Positions 13,018-24,800 of a DNA stretch of 64,000 nucleotides are shown here, piece after piece (the first letter of the stretch is position 1; each line of letters opens with the position of its first letter). Made by a program: the position numbers and the translations under genes. Under the pieces are notes generated by a model. That model was not told the origin of the DNA, did not search any database, and was given only the letters and a program-made list of their open reading frames with translations. The DNA lies in NCBI RefSeq assembly GCF_000003815.2, contig NC_049992.1, positions 7,234,344 through 7,298,343 of the forward strand, read 5' to 3'. The stretch is from Branchiostoma floridae. Lineage: Eukaryota; Chordata; Leptocardii; Amphioxiformes; Branchiostomatidae.

Positions 13018-15573
13018 TAGCTTCCTCCGTATGGTCCCTAGAGTAACAGCCTTATCTTGAGAAACTTTCTGCCTGGCAAATCCGTGGGGGGTCCGACAAG
13101 GTAAAGCGCTAGTCTACACCCCCATGTCCTGCTATGCTGCGGGCTAAAACGTGTTGTTATTGATCCCACAATAATCTTATCTGTCCAGAAATCACCACAA
13201 ACAGGATGTTACAAAAAGCTATGGAGCCAATCGACATACCTACATGGCAGATATCACAGAACTTGTGCTACAGAAACGTATTGATCGATGTTGGCATCCC
13301 GCTTCGTAAAAATAGTTTGTTTTAAGTCTGATTTGGAGAACTGTGCCCTTGCCCCGATGGATGTTTGACAAATTTTCGAGATCTAGCGATAGCAAGGATT
13401 GTGTTTTTCTGCTTTAAGTTTAACTAGAAATGCTTCAAGCTGCCCTTGCTGATAACATGCCTTGCTTGTATGTCTTGTGCCGCCTCCCAATTTGTAAAAG
13501 TGACGAAAGACTTGAAACAGAGAGATCTTGTGGCGTGCCAACCTCACATAGACCTGTGTACTGGACCTAAACAATACCTTACATCCATCAGCATCCTTAT
13601 TTCCACATTTTCCTGCCTTCAACACTCACAGGTACTGCTAAAACTCATAAATCTACTGCTTAGTGCATTGCCATTATGTTTAGAGTCCAAAAGTATTTCA
13701 ACAACTCAGTGATATCACCAGATTTTGTATACCTTTCACCAACCATTATAACCATTTCCGTGTTTTTGTTTATGGTCTATGGTTTTGAGTCCTGAATAGC
13801 TAAAGGTATCTGAAAACTCATAAAATCTGCTACCACCAGAACATAACCATAATGAAATTCAAGACAAAACAATTTGAAGAACTTGGTTGGCTGTGTCATC
13901 GGGTGTTGTATTGTCTGCGCTCGACAGTGCAAAACTGACAAGGACAGGTTTGCTTACCTATAGCAGGTGTGAAAGGTTTTGGCAACAGACATACAACCTG
14001 TCTTTTCTTTCAGTCCTTCTATCATTAACATAACTACAGGCCATATTGTCTGACATGAGATGTTGGGAGGAAGTGTGGAATGCTTGTCAAGACACCGTTT
14101 TTCTTGTTGACGAAAACAAACCCCGAATCTGTCGACTTCAATATTTGTTGGGCTGTCAGCGCCTTGTTGTTTGGATATGGTCTCTCTTTGTGTTTTGACC
14201 TTGCCACAACGCATCCTGACACCCAAGACGAAACATGCAAATATACATGTAACGCAGCTGAAAGCATGACGTCAGCCAAAATACTACGTTTAGAGAAGAA
14301 ATGAAAGATAACCTTAGTTGAGTCTTTGATTTTTTGGTGCACTCTAATTGAACGATGCACCTGAACTGATAGTCAATAATCAAAAACATGTTTAAAACTA
14401 AGCGATAGACTGTCTCTTCAATTATTCTGCAAGCCAAAATGCGGAAAACCTGCACTTTTTCCCACCAACACGCATACTTCGCCCACCTGTGTAGTAACTC
14501 AAAACATCCTAACAGCCCTGTACAACATTTTTCCGCAAATTTCCCAAACGAGGAAGAATTCTTTCAGTCTGTGTGTTTTTGATCCGACAGCCAAACCCTC
14601 AACTCACACATACCTACAAGGTCAAATACAGCTGTGTGGGGGGGACTCTCTTTGCTTTTTAGTTTGTATATTTGATTGCTATGGCAACAGAAATAGTAAA
14701 AAATGCATCCCATATTGTTCTAGGGTATCACCACAAGCCTAATGAAGGGTTATTAACGGATTGCTATGACAAGTTCAGGCTTCCTTAATTACAAGGACGT
14801 CCGGAAGAATTCCCTGGGAATGCACCGCCTGTGGCTCAAGTTCGTAATTGCAGATACTCCACTCGCCTTTGAACCTATTAGAGTGATCCGTGGCTTCCGT
14901 GGCATTTTTCTCTGAGATAAGGGAACCAGGAAAATATGCAGCAAGCTGGTTTTTACTGTTCTCGCTATGCACTGAGGCTCCACAACTCAATCATCAACTG
15001 GTTCCTACTCCACACCATGACCAGGATCTCGGCATAACTTCCCCCACATGGATGTAAGGAGTGACTGCTAAGAAAAGGCTTCCAGGACCAAGGTTTTCAT
15101 TGATGACTGGAGGTCCCAAAGCGTTCAAGGAACAACGCAGAAAATAAATCAGCGGAGGGCTGGTAACCTACTTACGGTTGGCTGATTAATGTCGACACAT
15201 TGATTTCCGATATTGTGCAGAAACAGTAAGCACTTAAAGCAACACCTCATTAACGTCTGATAGACAGCTGTCAACAGAATGGCCCCAGTTCGGATGAATG
15301 ATAGTGGTAGTGTGCATTATACATACACAATTCACAATTACATCAAACGTTGCTTTTCAAGCTATGTTACACATACTGACATAGCATATAAACTTTAAAA
15401 TAATGTATTCTGTAGAATATGACATTTTAAGTACCAAAACACATTTTAAGTATCAAAAGTATTTCAATAACAAGCAAGATATAATATGTGCAAAGATTAG
15501 TTAGAAAAAGTTTTGCCAAAAACTTTGTAAACAGTCAAGCCTCAAGTTACTTTTATGAACATGCTATTAAATG

Positions 15574-16165
15574 TTTATCATGAAATGATCTCACTTTTGT
15601 GCTATTCTGTTCAGCTTTATTAAATGCGAGTTTTGACTTTAATATTGCAACTGTAACACCTCATAATGGGGGAAACAACTCTATAAAATTTTATCACATG
15701 ATAGCAATAGTGCTATGACTGTAATTTGAAAACAAAAGTTTCATGATCGAAAACTGAAAAGGTTGCATAGTTTAGTGCTTTGAGAAAATCATTTTGAATA
15801 AACAGAACAAAAGATTTGATAAAATATCATTGCATCTTTATCACGTAATCAATGGTGTTATGATTTCAATACTGAAAGATAGCAATTTCAGGGAAAGGAT
15901 TTACGATCGGAAACAAAGAAAAGGTGTGTAGTTTAAGATTGAGACCAGATTGCCACGTAAAAGAAACAAAGACTTTATCACATCTTGATACACAATCATT
16001 AAGTGCAGCGATGGTTATGTGATTTTCGTTACCAAAAGCTTAGGCATTGCAGCCAATAAAGTGTTTACGATTAAAATCTGTATGGTTGAAGACCATGAAT
16101 TGCCTGACTTGTTGCCTTTATGGCTTTATAACATCTTACAATATTGCTATGACTCCATTACTGAG
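15574..16165. repeat. Degenerate tandem repeat, 4-5 units of about 120-160 bp
   Basis: AT-rich units each open with a TTATCAC-type motif and then a variant of CAATxGTGxTATGA. Starts are near 15574, 15691, 15838, 15974 and 16135 (partial). Shared inner motifs include GATCGAAAAC or GATCGGAAAC and AGTTTA. The units have diverged strongly, so the array is old. It ends about 80 bp from the exon 4 donor. Confidence 0.55.
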
Positions 16166-16245
16166 ACAAAAAAAAATATCAACAAGAAAGGCCATGACAG
16201 CATTGTCCCATAAACTGAAGAAACAAACCACAGGGTAAGACATAC

Positions 16246-16401
16246 CTGTGCACGCATCACTTGGTTCGTCGTCCTCTGCTCGGTAAAAGCCGTTCTGGCA
16301 CGTGCAGATCGTTGCTGCGGCGTAGGACGCACGGCTGCGAGCAGGACAGGACAGGCACGCGTCGTTCCCTGCCTCTGGTTTGAACGTCCCATCGTGACAC
16401 G
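16246..16401 (-). CDS. Eph: Eph exon 4: cysteine-rich (EGF-like) module
   Basis: This 156-bp exon lies between the acceptor tttgttttacag and the donor gtatgt. Read in the phase left by exon 3, it gives ACHDGTFKPEAGND, then CLSCPARSR, ICTCQNGFYRAEDD and DACTG. The spacing C-x-D/P-G-F/Y-K ... C-x-x-C-P ... C-x-C-x-x-G-F/Y-Y/F-R-A ... C-T is the signature of the second half of the Eph cysteine-rich domain, just before fibronectin III. All six cysteines expected in this exon are present. Both junctions are phase 1, so skipping this exon would keep frame. It stands 39 kb from exon 3. A SINE lies just upstream and a degenerate tandem repeat ends about 80 bp beyond its donor. Confidence 0.96.
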
Positions 16402-16445
16402 CTGTAAAACAAATGGTTGCAAACTTAGCAACAATATCAAAATGG

Positions 16446-16520
16446 TAGCTTGATTAAATCTCACTTATACATGTATACTAGTTATAGCAGCCCGCCCAAC
16501 ATCCGCCGGCCTCCTAAAAA
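16446..16520 (-). mobile_element. 5'-truncated copy of the neighbouring SINE tail
   Basis: The segment tagcttgattaaat ... gcagcccgcccaacatccgcc matches the tail of the SINE at 16612-16680 with scattered changes and an insertion of about 15 bases. The tRNA-like head is missing. It begins about 45 bp upstream of the exon 4 acceptor, so SINE sequence may overlap the branch-point region of intron 3. Confidence 0.5.
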
Positions 16521-16611
16521 ATCAAACTGATCTCAATCTAGGCACAGCTTACTGGTTAACTACTCACAGATCAAAACAAGAAAGACTTTTCAGTAGCGAC
16601 AAAGTCAGGTG

Positions 16612-16800
16612 GGAAATAGCCTGATTAAATGTCGCTTATAGCAGCCCGCAAAACATCCGCCAGCCTGCGAAGAGGGGCCAGTTACAGCCCCAGACAGCAG
16701 AGTTTGTGTTACACAGACTAGGTAGGCAACAACAGCTAGGATTCAAACCATCAACCTCTTTGCCCATAGGGCCACCTACCACTTAACCACATATGCTGGT
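16612..16800 (-). mobile_element. tRNA-derived SINE, near full length
   Basis: On the minus strand a tRNA-like head carries an A-box-like TGGTTAAGTGGT (16778-16789) and a B-box GGTTTGAATCC (16739-16749), separated by about 30 bases as in tRNA genes. It is followed by an unrelated body rich in GGCTGGCGG and ending TTTAATCAGGCTA near 16619. The body recurs nearby at 16446-16520 with the same terminus, which supports a defined mobile element. RNA polymerase III promoters of this kind drive SINE transcription. The element sits about 210 bp upstream of Eph exon 4 in the same orientation as the gene. Confidence 0.6.
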
Positions 16801-19216
16801 CAATACTTTGTCCTAAGCAAAATCAACTCGCTGCGGTTTGATACGATTATCATAATCACGGCTATGATTTTCCTACTTCCCGCGTTTTATAAAAGCTGCA
16901 TTAACTAGACAGGCTGTCAGATTCGCGGCCCTGTACCGTTAATAATGCAAAATCCAATATTCTTTCCACTACAGAGACAACGTCAATTATTAAAATTTCA
17001 TTTCAGTTGGCTGACACAAACTAATTCTGCTCCGCCATAATACAGCATCCCGTGGGGCAACTGCCTGGTAAAGCCAGTGAGAGGATTCCTGTACGACATC
17101 ATGAGCTTATCCACGTTTGGCTACACATATGGACAACATTCACTTCATCTTCTACCATGTCCTTATAACCTATTCATGGCTACAGAGCACACTGCGTTTC
17201 CTAATAATAGCCCTTTACTATTTTCCAGCAAGGCTTTTTAAAATGGACTGCAAGAAATAAAAGGAAAGCCCCTTTTTTTTTACTTATGATCACCTAATAA
17301 TGTTATGTAGTGTCTTTTCGGTACTTCTTTGTATCATAAACGTAGTACATTTTGCTATATTTGATGTACTGACCCAATACAGTAAGCGGTACATACTGCT
17401 TTTTATATTGTACTTTATGTCATACAATTTGTTCAATTCAATAAGCAGAACTACAATTTCTCCACTACCGAAGAATATGCCCCTGTTAAAGCCTTTGTGG
17501 ATGTCCCAAGTGTGCTTCTGGCCATTACACGTCTTGTATACTTTTATAGTCTTTCTGTAATGTTATTAGGATTTTTATTACAAGCCTTATCGGTTTATGG
17601 TGCTTGCTGGTATCTATATAAAAACATAAATAAAACCTAGGGCATGAAATCATGATATAAGGACTTTATTGAAATCTTTCCATGTTATGGCTTGTATGGT
17701 CATACGACTCAGTGAATGATTTCACAGCTTTCTCCGAATGTTCTGTTCGGCAAGCACTGAAGACAAGACAATTGCGAGGAACTGCATTACTGTGGAATGG
17801 AGTGCAGCAAGTAGATCAAGATAAAGTCTTCTAAAATCTGTGAGCTAAAAATTCAAACATTCAACCCATTATATGTCGAAAATGGCATAGACTGCCAAAA
17901 AATATATGTATGGCTAGCATAAATCCTAGCACATCCTAAGAAACAAAAAATTGCAATAATTGGAGATTTTATGAAGCATAAGATTACGATGTATCCTCCC
18001 TCCCTTCCACTCAACTGCAGTAGTCCATTAAAACTGACAAGACTACAAGTAATTCTCTCATTACAAAATTGTAATTCACTTTTCGATGTCCTTGTCAGCG
18101 AGGGAGTCCGACCAAGGCATGAAATTGGATCAACTCCAACATATTCTCTGCAAACACAATCTAATTTATGGGAGAACTCCCCATGGCTTACATCATGCTA
18201 ATCTGACAACTGAAGACAGGCATCTGCAAATCTTTTACATGTCGTAGATATATCAGGAGTAGTACATCTACAGTAAGATTGTAAACTAAATTGAGGAATG
18301 TTCAATACTGTTGCAGTTAACAATCTGATCGGTGTCATTCCAATTTTCAAAACAATCACTCATACAAATCTCTCTATATATATACCGTATAATGATATGC
18401 CATTCTGTGACCTTCAGAAATTAAGCAAAGGGACAAATAACTCTATATTGGAAACATTTAACATGATATGACCAAGGGCTACAGGATTAATTTTAGCATT
18501 CAAAGAACCAAGTATAACAAGATAAATGTACTGGATATCACACGTAAAAAAAAGGAAGAAATGTAAAAAAAATTTTCCATGCAAAATATCAGTCACACAA
18601 CTACAAGTTGACTATCTCAGCTAACAACATATGGAGTTAACGACTGAAAGCTCAATAAAAGAACTTAAACAACTAAATCAAATGTAGACAAGAGGATCCC
18701 TTGTGTTTTGCGACTTCAGCCGCATCAGTCACTTTTTATGTCTTATCCAATATTTGTGTAGAAACAGGAACATATGAGGTCATAAAATAGCTGACTTGTG
18801 TTATTACAAACTTTCTCTCCAGGGATTAAAAATGGGTCAGAAATCATTTAAACACATTATATCATCCATAAGCTTCACATACCTCTATCAAGTTATGCAT
18901 GCCCGACATGGTACGGAGCCATTGTTGAGATTGTTAAATGTCAGAAGAAAAACTGCTAATATTCATGTGTGTTATAATATAAGATCTGTAAATGATTATA
19001 CCTGGCTACAATGTTTGAATTGTCCCTCTGATACTGTCAAGTCGATCATCCCTACATAGATCTCTTATTATGCAAGACCAGATATGCTCTTTATCTGTTC
19101 CATATTATTTCTCATTGCTTTGAAAAAGAATCAAAGCAACATGATATACAGTATCATTACTTGAGAACAAACTTGAATAACCCCCAATTCTTTCCGTGAC
19201 CTTGGTGACACCAAGA

Positions 19217-19227
19217 CCCCCCCCCCC
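19217..19227. repeat. 11-base poly-C run
   Basis: Eleven consecutive C residues lie at the left side of a GC-rich patch. Such runs are prone to assembly and replication slippage. Confidence 0.97.
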
Positions 19228-19472
19228 TCTCCTGACAGGTCCCAGAGAAACAGCGAGGCGGACGACATTGATCGGGCGACACGCCATGATGGATTGGCAC
19301 AGGGTGATCCGTACATCCCCCTCGCAGGAGGCACCGAGCAAGCCACCCTTATTTAGCGGTCGCGCAGGGTTCGATCCGCCCCAGGAACATCGATCAGTCC
19401 TCGGAACACCGAAACGAGGTTCCTCACGCGGGACCTCAGGATCAATACGCACCACCACCCTCTGGTTTCAGT

Positions 19473-19840
19473 TGTATATGACATCATTGTCTGCACACAG
19501 AAGTTGAGTATGGTCTACATACACAAGAATTACCTCAGTGCATCCCATAATAGTCTATGTATCATATGAGATTTTGTCCTCCTACCCCACCCCTTTGTAA
19601 CAACCCTACAATGTATATGACATTCACAAAAGTTCTGGGTGTCCTACATCCACAAGAATTACCTCTGTGCATCCCATAATAGTCTGCATATCACGAGACT
19701 TTATCCCCCCACCCATCTGTAACATGCCTATACGACATTGTCTACACACCAAAAGTTCTTGCTGTCCTATACCCACAGGAATCGTGGGAAATGCCTCAAG
19801 GCATCCCATAATAGTCTGTCCATCAGACGAGATTCTGTCC
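19473..19840. repeat. Three-unit tandem repeat, about 115-140 bp
   Basis: The units start near 19473, 19612 and 19728. Each contains a variant of tatatgacat ... acacaagaattacct and an exact gcatcccataatagtct. The third unit is the most diverged. The short open frames across it reflect the repeat rather than a gene. Confidence 0.85.
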
Positions 19841-20168
19841 TTGCATGCAGCATCAGGTGTTGACCTTTCCATTTTATTGCCAATTTGTGCTAAATAATTA
19901 CCAGGGAGTACTGATGGCGGGATCATATTTACACTGTGCTCAGCCACACTAAAGGTTACCCAGCTAGGTAAAGAGTTATAGATCTAATGTCAAAGATATG
20001 GACCAGAACGATAGTGGGACCAGACGTCGTGAGGTACATTTGTAATGTTCACATACATTTTATTCAGAGAATTTCTTTATCACAGTTCATGTAATTAAAA
20101 GGAAAACAACTGTACTAGACTTAATACCAAACTGGTTATGTATAAACTTTCATTTCAGCCAAGCAAAA

Positions 20169-20410
20169 ATTTTTTTCCTACTGCAAAATTATTTTAGAAC
20201 TTCCTCTCTCTCCCGACAGAGGCTTTTACTTTAGGTTAACGTCCCACTACTACAGTTGGAGTCCAGGTGTTGTAAAAACCCCTCCTACTTGATATTTTTC
20301 CTACTGCGAAAGTATGTTTCACTTTTAAGAAATACAACAACTCCCTCTCTCCCCTGCCAGAGCCCTTTAACGTCCCACTACCAGAGTTGGGGTCCAGGTG
20401 TTACAAAACT
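20169..20410. repeat. Tandem duplication, two units of about 120 bp
   Basis: Units at 20169 and 20293 share tttttcctactgc, ctccctctctcc, aacgtcccacta and gtccaggtgtt in the same order. It immediately follows the three-unit repeat at 19473-19840, making this part of intron 3 repeat-rich. Confidence 0.8.
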
Positions 20411-21822
20411 CCCCGGGGCCTCCTCCATCCCGTTTGTATTACGCACACCACTTAATGCAAGGCAGGGCCAACAGGTGACAATTAACAATAGTCGACACGG
20501 CTCATCACAAAAGGCGGTGTGATTCGGGTAAGCAAGTGGAAGAATCCACTCCGTTTCTGCTCCGATGCATGCACACGCCGCGTGATAACACCACGGGATG
20601 AGCCTTTTTTTTTTTTATTACGATAGTCCGCATTAAAGATTGATGTATTGGAATCCCCCTAATGCTACATCTGTATGACAGGATTCCCTGACCTCAATCT
20701 AATCCTGTGTCACGTCCAATAGAAATCCAACAATCACAAAACCCACAATAGATATGATTCTCCTCTGCGTGAGCGGCACCCAGTCGATATTCCTTTTGTC
20801 CCCATACATCATACACAATGTCGGCTGTATATGACGACGTAATATCCCCTCATATTGACGATTCCGACGCGGAAAATCAAAGGAAACTGAGAATGATTTC
20901 CCCGACCAGACAGCAATACCGCGTTTTCCGCTTTCCCCTGGGGTTTTCGTCCGATGGAAGGGTTTTGTGTAATTCGGAGCCCATCTAACCGTAGCTCCTC
21001 TGTACAAGACTCATTGATCAACAGCGGCATTGTACCATTATAGTATGACGCAAGATGCTTAAGGTGCCATAAACTTTTTGCAAAGTAGAACTTGAACGGC
21101 AAGACCCTGGCAAGTTGTTTTAATATTAGCTGCTCCAAGTTTAGAAAAGCTTTTTACGACCGGAGGCAAGTGCCCTGGGTGTGCTTACGGATTTATCAAC
21201 ATTTCATCACGAGGCGCCACACTAATTCCTCTGCTTTTATGTTGGGATAGAACATGAAAACCTTGACGCAGATATGGAAACATTTAATATCTCGTACAAA
21301 ATGTGCCTTGGCTTGATTTTCCCCGCTTTCATGTTTTAATATAACTCCCTACCAAACCTCCAGGCATCATAACTCATTCCCTAACAGAAGTCAGACAGGA
21401 TATTAAAACCATACTTTGCCAGCAACAATGCATCATCATATTCCAGTTTCCTTTAGTCCTAGAAGGGAAAATGCAGAAGGTAGAATCAGCAGGAATATGC
21501 CAGGCGTTTTGGGGGTGTGTGTTTTTTTTCTTTATTGATTTTCGGCAGTCGGAGTGCCCAAGGGATGGGTCGCCTAGTGATGAAATGCGGATCTGTAACA
21601 TCCAACTCTCTGAAAATCCCATGAATCAGCACTGAGCATACAAGCTACAGCCACACCTGGGAGTACTCCCAACCTACGTTACCAGACACAACTTTTCCAT
21701 TAAACAACCCTGCGGAACTTGAAAGTCAAGGTGGTCCAAGGTTATTGACTAAGGTAAAGGTTAAGGTTACTCTGATTCTGAAGTCCGAAGGTAACCAATG
21801 ACAATGCAGTATTCTTCATATA

Positions 21823-21855
21823 ATATCATATCATATCATATCACATCATATCATT
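21823..21855. repeat. ATATC pentanucleotide microsatellite
   Basis: About six ATATC units occur in a row, with one ACATC variant near the right end. Confidence 0.9.
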
Positions 21856-24800
21856 GTGTTCATGATACTTCTGAGAGCCAAAAGGTAAAAATTTCCTTCA
21901 AGAACACTTCAAGAGTTCTTCAGTTACGACTTATGATTTTCGTAACTTTATTGTAAGCCATACAAAGTTATGTTACATAACAATTACGTGATAAGAATAT
22001 ATACATGCCTTCGAGTTTTGGACTTCTTCCAAGGTAGCAAAGGTACCTGTCTACATTTCTATGGAGTTGCCATTTAGTTTTACAGCTCATATAATTGCAT
22101 AGGAAACCAGTTAGATAAGGAAAACGCCTGTAGCATATTCCATTTCGAAAGCAAGTCTTAAGCCTCTCCAAGTATGTAATATGGTGAGTAGACAACAAGG
22201 CAGCGGGAGTCGCTAAGAAATTTACAATGCACGATTATCTACGGCTTTTTCTTATATATTCCAATAAAAGGTTCCACAATTTATATCTACTTGTGCCTCT
22301 TTATTTTGATTACTGAGCCAGCGGCAAGACCTAGTTTTGCAGTAGTGCCTCGTAGGAATGGATTCAATTATCATCTGGAATGTCAGATGAGAGCTTGTTT
22401 CATTATCTTTGTGATGGAGGCCTGCGTACGACGATCACGTGAGCGCCTCGCATCGTAAATCTTTATTAGAGCCACGTCAGTGCGAGAGTCATCTGTAGCG
22501 TTGTCAATTAGAGTAACCTGCGCGCAGAATGGAGTGTATCCACTGGACTGATCTCACAAAGCAACTTCGAAGCCCCGGGAGACTTAGTAACAAACGCATC
22601 AGAGTAACAAAAATAAAACGTGACTCTGGTAAGATCTGTCGGCTCCCAACTTGACAGGTGTTTGCAAGCCACCATGACTAACAAGGGAGCCAACATTGGC
22701 ACACCTGGACAAAGAGTCCTACTTTTTTGAGGCAGAGGAACAAGACACAAAAGTTAGGCAAAACGGTGCAGCAGTTCAAATATATCTAAAACTTTTTAGA
22801 CATTTTTGTTACCGGAAAGCTACAGAACTTTTCTTGAACAGAAAAATTGTCGAGATCACCACAAAAGTGGCACAGAGACAGTGGCTAAATATACCGGGAT
22901 ATCCCCAATGTATGACAAACATTACAAAAGCTCCATGGCAGTTGGTATTTGCAGAAGGCATGACAGAATGGAAATACACCTGTCCTGGTCTCACAGCTAA
23001 AAGCTACTGAAAGCTGCCCAAACATTTGTACAAGGATCGACTCTTGGCAAGAAGCCCCCTCTTGATTATGGCCAGTAAAGCCCTAGAAAAAAGGGAAATA
23101 TGTCCCATAATCCAACCCTCAAACACATAATGGGTCGCTTTTTAACTGGTTTATGTAAAACATCCGACCAGCAACCACTTTATGTTAAGCCAACTTCTGT
23201 CCGAAAAGACGGCAAAGAGCCCCATTAAAAATTCAGAAGGGGATATATCGGTAAAAGCATAGCCCACATTGGGCTGGAATCTCATCAAAATCGCCAACAT
23301 GCTATAACTAGATCCCGTTTGTTGCTGTAAAAGCAACTTTGTCCATTATTCCATGCAAAATTCATCGGGAATTTCCCAAAGACGGATTGATGCTAAACCT
23401 CGGGAATGTGAAGTGGGATAAAGAAGTGCGTTTCCTCGGCCGAGGCTTAAGAACTACACATGTGTTTCTTGCATAATTCATGCGCAGCGGTAAAGAAACC
23501 AGTTAAGACGTACTTAACTTGAAAAAACAACCAAAGATAACTTCATTCAAGCTTCTTTGAAGGATGAGCAGGACAATATGCAATTCAGAACTTCAGATGG
23601 ACACATTGCACGCTACTTCTTCATACAAATGTATTAACAGTAAAACACAACAACTTCCATATTTCTTATTCATTGCACTTTTGTAAGAAACATTTTTTAC
23701 AATCGGTTCCTACCTTTGCTGCTACAATAGACAACAAAAGTGTGACAACAAAATTGATTTCTTTTATGTGGAAACATTTACCAAGAGTTTATCATCTTTC
23801 AGTTCAAGTCACCTAACATAAAGTTAGAAGATGACTTCGGGACATTACAAATTCAAGTAGCTTCCAGAAAATATAAGACATACTTAACACGGATATAAGA
23901 CACTTAAGACAAGTAGAGCACAGTACTGCACAACTCCAAAGGTAACAGCAAAGCATATTACTTTTGTATACATACAAGGAAAGTACTCTACACACATTAT
24001 GTTTTGACTGAGAAAGCGATCCCCACTAATGTAAGTATAGCAGTCCCCAACAGAATTCCCTACTGTCACACTGACAAGATTATCCCTTCTATAATGACGC
24101 TAAAGCCATATCAGCCTGCACTTCCCACATGATGAATGGATGTAATAAGGACTCGTGAGGGGGTGTCAAATTTTTAAACGAGCGCTTCTGGCGGCTTGGG
24201 AAGCCGTGATTGCGACTCCTGGCGTTCGCCCACGTACGTAAATGAAGCCGGTTTCCCCGCCGGGACAGCGCCGGGAGGAGTTGTTGGAATTGTCGTGTAA
24301 AGTGGGTGTACTATGGGTTGAAAGAGACGCCGCACTAGGTATTCTGTGATGCAGTAACATTCCTCGAGTGGCATTCCAAGACTTTTCTAAAATCTCGAAG
24401 GAATCTTACAACTGAGTAAGTTTTGGAGTGCTGGTGGTGGATTTAAAGGGAAAACAGTAGCTCCTTTTGTAAGGAGCTAAAGACTTCATGGCTACTCTTT
24501 TTCATATACTGAACACTTCTATAATAAAATACCATAAATTTCTTTCCCTAAAACAACTTCTTTGACAGATAAATTGTAAGTGTTCAAGTGCTAGTAATTG
24601 TGGAATCTTTCCAATCTCCGAGGATTCTGTTTAGTAGATACAAAACTGTAATGCGTTACAGTATCAAGTGTCACGTAGGCAAATTCTACACCCGTATAAC
24701 AAGCCATGCTGTCAACATGATCCCATTCTATCGGCTGATTTAGTTTACCGAAACCACAGTTTGGTAACAAACATTCAAACAAGCTGTGCTCGTAAAGACA

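Larger units (their letters stand above)
1..16245 (-). other. Eph intron 4, 5' part (at least 16.2 kb)
   Basis: This is non-coding sequence downstream of exon 4, starting with the donor gtatgt. The next Eph exon should encode the first half of fibronectin III. No minus-strand frame here resembles it, so it lies left of position 1. Contents: X-box at 4417; tRNA-like pseudogene (6331-6401) with neighbouring hairpins (6640-6780); a 100-bp tandem duplication (9426-9625); an unexplained coding-like island (12269-12478); an X-box inside an inverted repeat (12960-13017); and a degenerate 120-160-bp tandem repeat (15574-16165). In 1-4400, 4450-6240, 6800-9400, 9650-12250 and 13050-15550 I see nothing beyond chance open frames. 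Confidence 0.88.

Noticed and set aside
16147-16464. 105-codon minus-strand frame over exon 4
   Set aside because: It is a different frame from the Eph reading frame and crosses both splice sites. The cysteine pattern appears only in the phase set by exon 3.
19368-19378. GGTTCGATCC on the plus strand as a tRNA B-box
   Set aside because: No A-box at proper spacing and no cloverleaf could be drawn around it.
19105-19458. 117-codon minus-strand frame in a GC-rich patch as a gene
   Set aside because: Some codons look exon-like, but several frames are open on both strands, and no splice sites or family could be identified.
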